Source of the DNA: an uncultured Bacillota bacterium
GTDB taxonomy: Bacteria; Bacillota; Clostridia; Christensenellales; UBA1242
Assembly: GCA_946495675.1 (NCBI GenBank)
Contig: CAMMDQ010000001.1
Span: 82,225-146,224, forward strand
DNA: 64,000 bases
Direction of reading: 5' to 3'
Notes under the pieces: generated by a model
Seen by the model: the letters and a program-made list of their open reading frames with translations, nothing else
Told to the model about the DNA's origin: nothing
Databases searched by the model: none
Program-made: the position numbers and the translations under genes
Part shown: piece after piece, positions 63,886-64,000 of the stretch
How positions within the stretch are numbered: position 1 is the first letter of the stretch
Layout: every line of letters starts with the position of its first letter

Positions 63886-64000
63886 ATGGGACTTATGGGC
63901 AAGATTTTCAAAGCTTTTGGCTTTGAAAGTGAAGAAAAAAACAAACCAGAAAAGAATAAAACTAAGGCAAGCTTTAAAATCAAGCATGGCAAAATCAAAT
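63886..64000 (+). CDS. sepF: Start of a SepF-like cell division gene, truncated by window edge
   Basis: 38 codons are visible from ATG 63886, seven bases behind GGATGG (63873-63878). The opening MGLMGKIFKAFGFESEEKN resembles the membrane-binding amphipathic helix that begins SepF (MGLMxKxFxxxGF followed by acidic residues). SepF anchors FtsZ to the membrane. The globular domain lies outside the window, so the call depends on the N-terminus alone. Confidence 0.55.
   Translation, partial: MGLMGKIFKAFGFESEEKNKPEKNKTKASFKIKHGKIK

Overview
The window is a gene-dense chromosomal segment of a low-GC, endospore-forming Firmicute, most likely an uncultured gut-type Clostridia lineage. The evidence is an AT-rich base composition, Shine-Dalgarno sites of the AGGAGG type, spoIVA with a sigma-E-like promoter, hslVU in the Bacillus-like dprA-topA-trmFO-hslV-hslU order, an S-box on metK, a T-box on ileS and a large Alu-containing SRP RNA. 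TGA is used as a stop, so the code is standard. No second organism or assembly join is evident.

Layout. 1-3195: end of a YdjG/YdjI-like membrane-stress operon (SPFH protein, zinc-ribbon membrane protein, two small membrane proteins) and a separate small membrane gene. 3331-5815: rsmE, a PH-domain membrane protein, tRNA-Arg(CCT) and a histidine phosphatase. 5822-7971 (minus): an MBL hydrolase and an unusual HAD plus nucleoside-hydrolase fusion. 8068-15330: S-box-metK, mtaB, rpsU-rplS, alkD-yifB, and a WG-repeat protein whose promoter spacer contains a G9 tract. 15497-22748: one operon, dprA-topA-trmFO-like-hslV-hslU-tcdA-trxA. 22820-26482: iscS-iscU and small genes, SRP RNA (minus), and a HEPN-like plus CBS protein. 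26529-33415: T-box-ileS, two RNA-modification genes and pepF. 33460-38277: a secreted GLUG-repeat protein, a Cys-rich peptide, a YkvI-like transporter and an ABC importer pair. 38358-45733: an isolated phage-capsid-type operon with portal, scaffold-like, capsid, neck, stopper-like and two holin-like genes; no integrase, large terminase, tail or lysin gene is visible. 45826-53242: comEC-holA, der-plsY, two small genes, spoIVA. 53249-53417: a candidate small RNA. 53479-58558: pcrA-ligA and two small membrane paralogues. 58583-63683: str operon (leader with attenuator, rpsL, rpsG, a small insert gene, fusA, tuf). 63851-64000: start of a sepF-like gene.

The most notable observations are the stand-alone capsid/holin operon next to comEC; a slippage-prone G9 tract in the -35/-10 spacer of the WG-repeat gene; a TrmFO homologue in the canonical locus that appears to lack both catalytic cysteines; repeated leaderless or ultra-short-leader gene starts (mtaB, alkD, dprA, comEC, der, pcrA), often with the promoter nested in the preceding terminator; the HAD/nucleoside-hydrolase fusion; a HEPN-CBS protein; and unassigned structured RNAs after spoIVA and before rpsL. 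All functions are read from sequence motifs and remembered family features; no database search was run.
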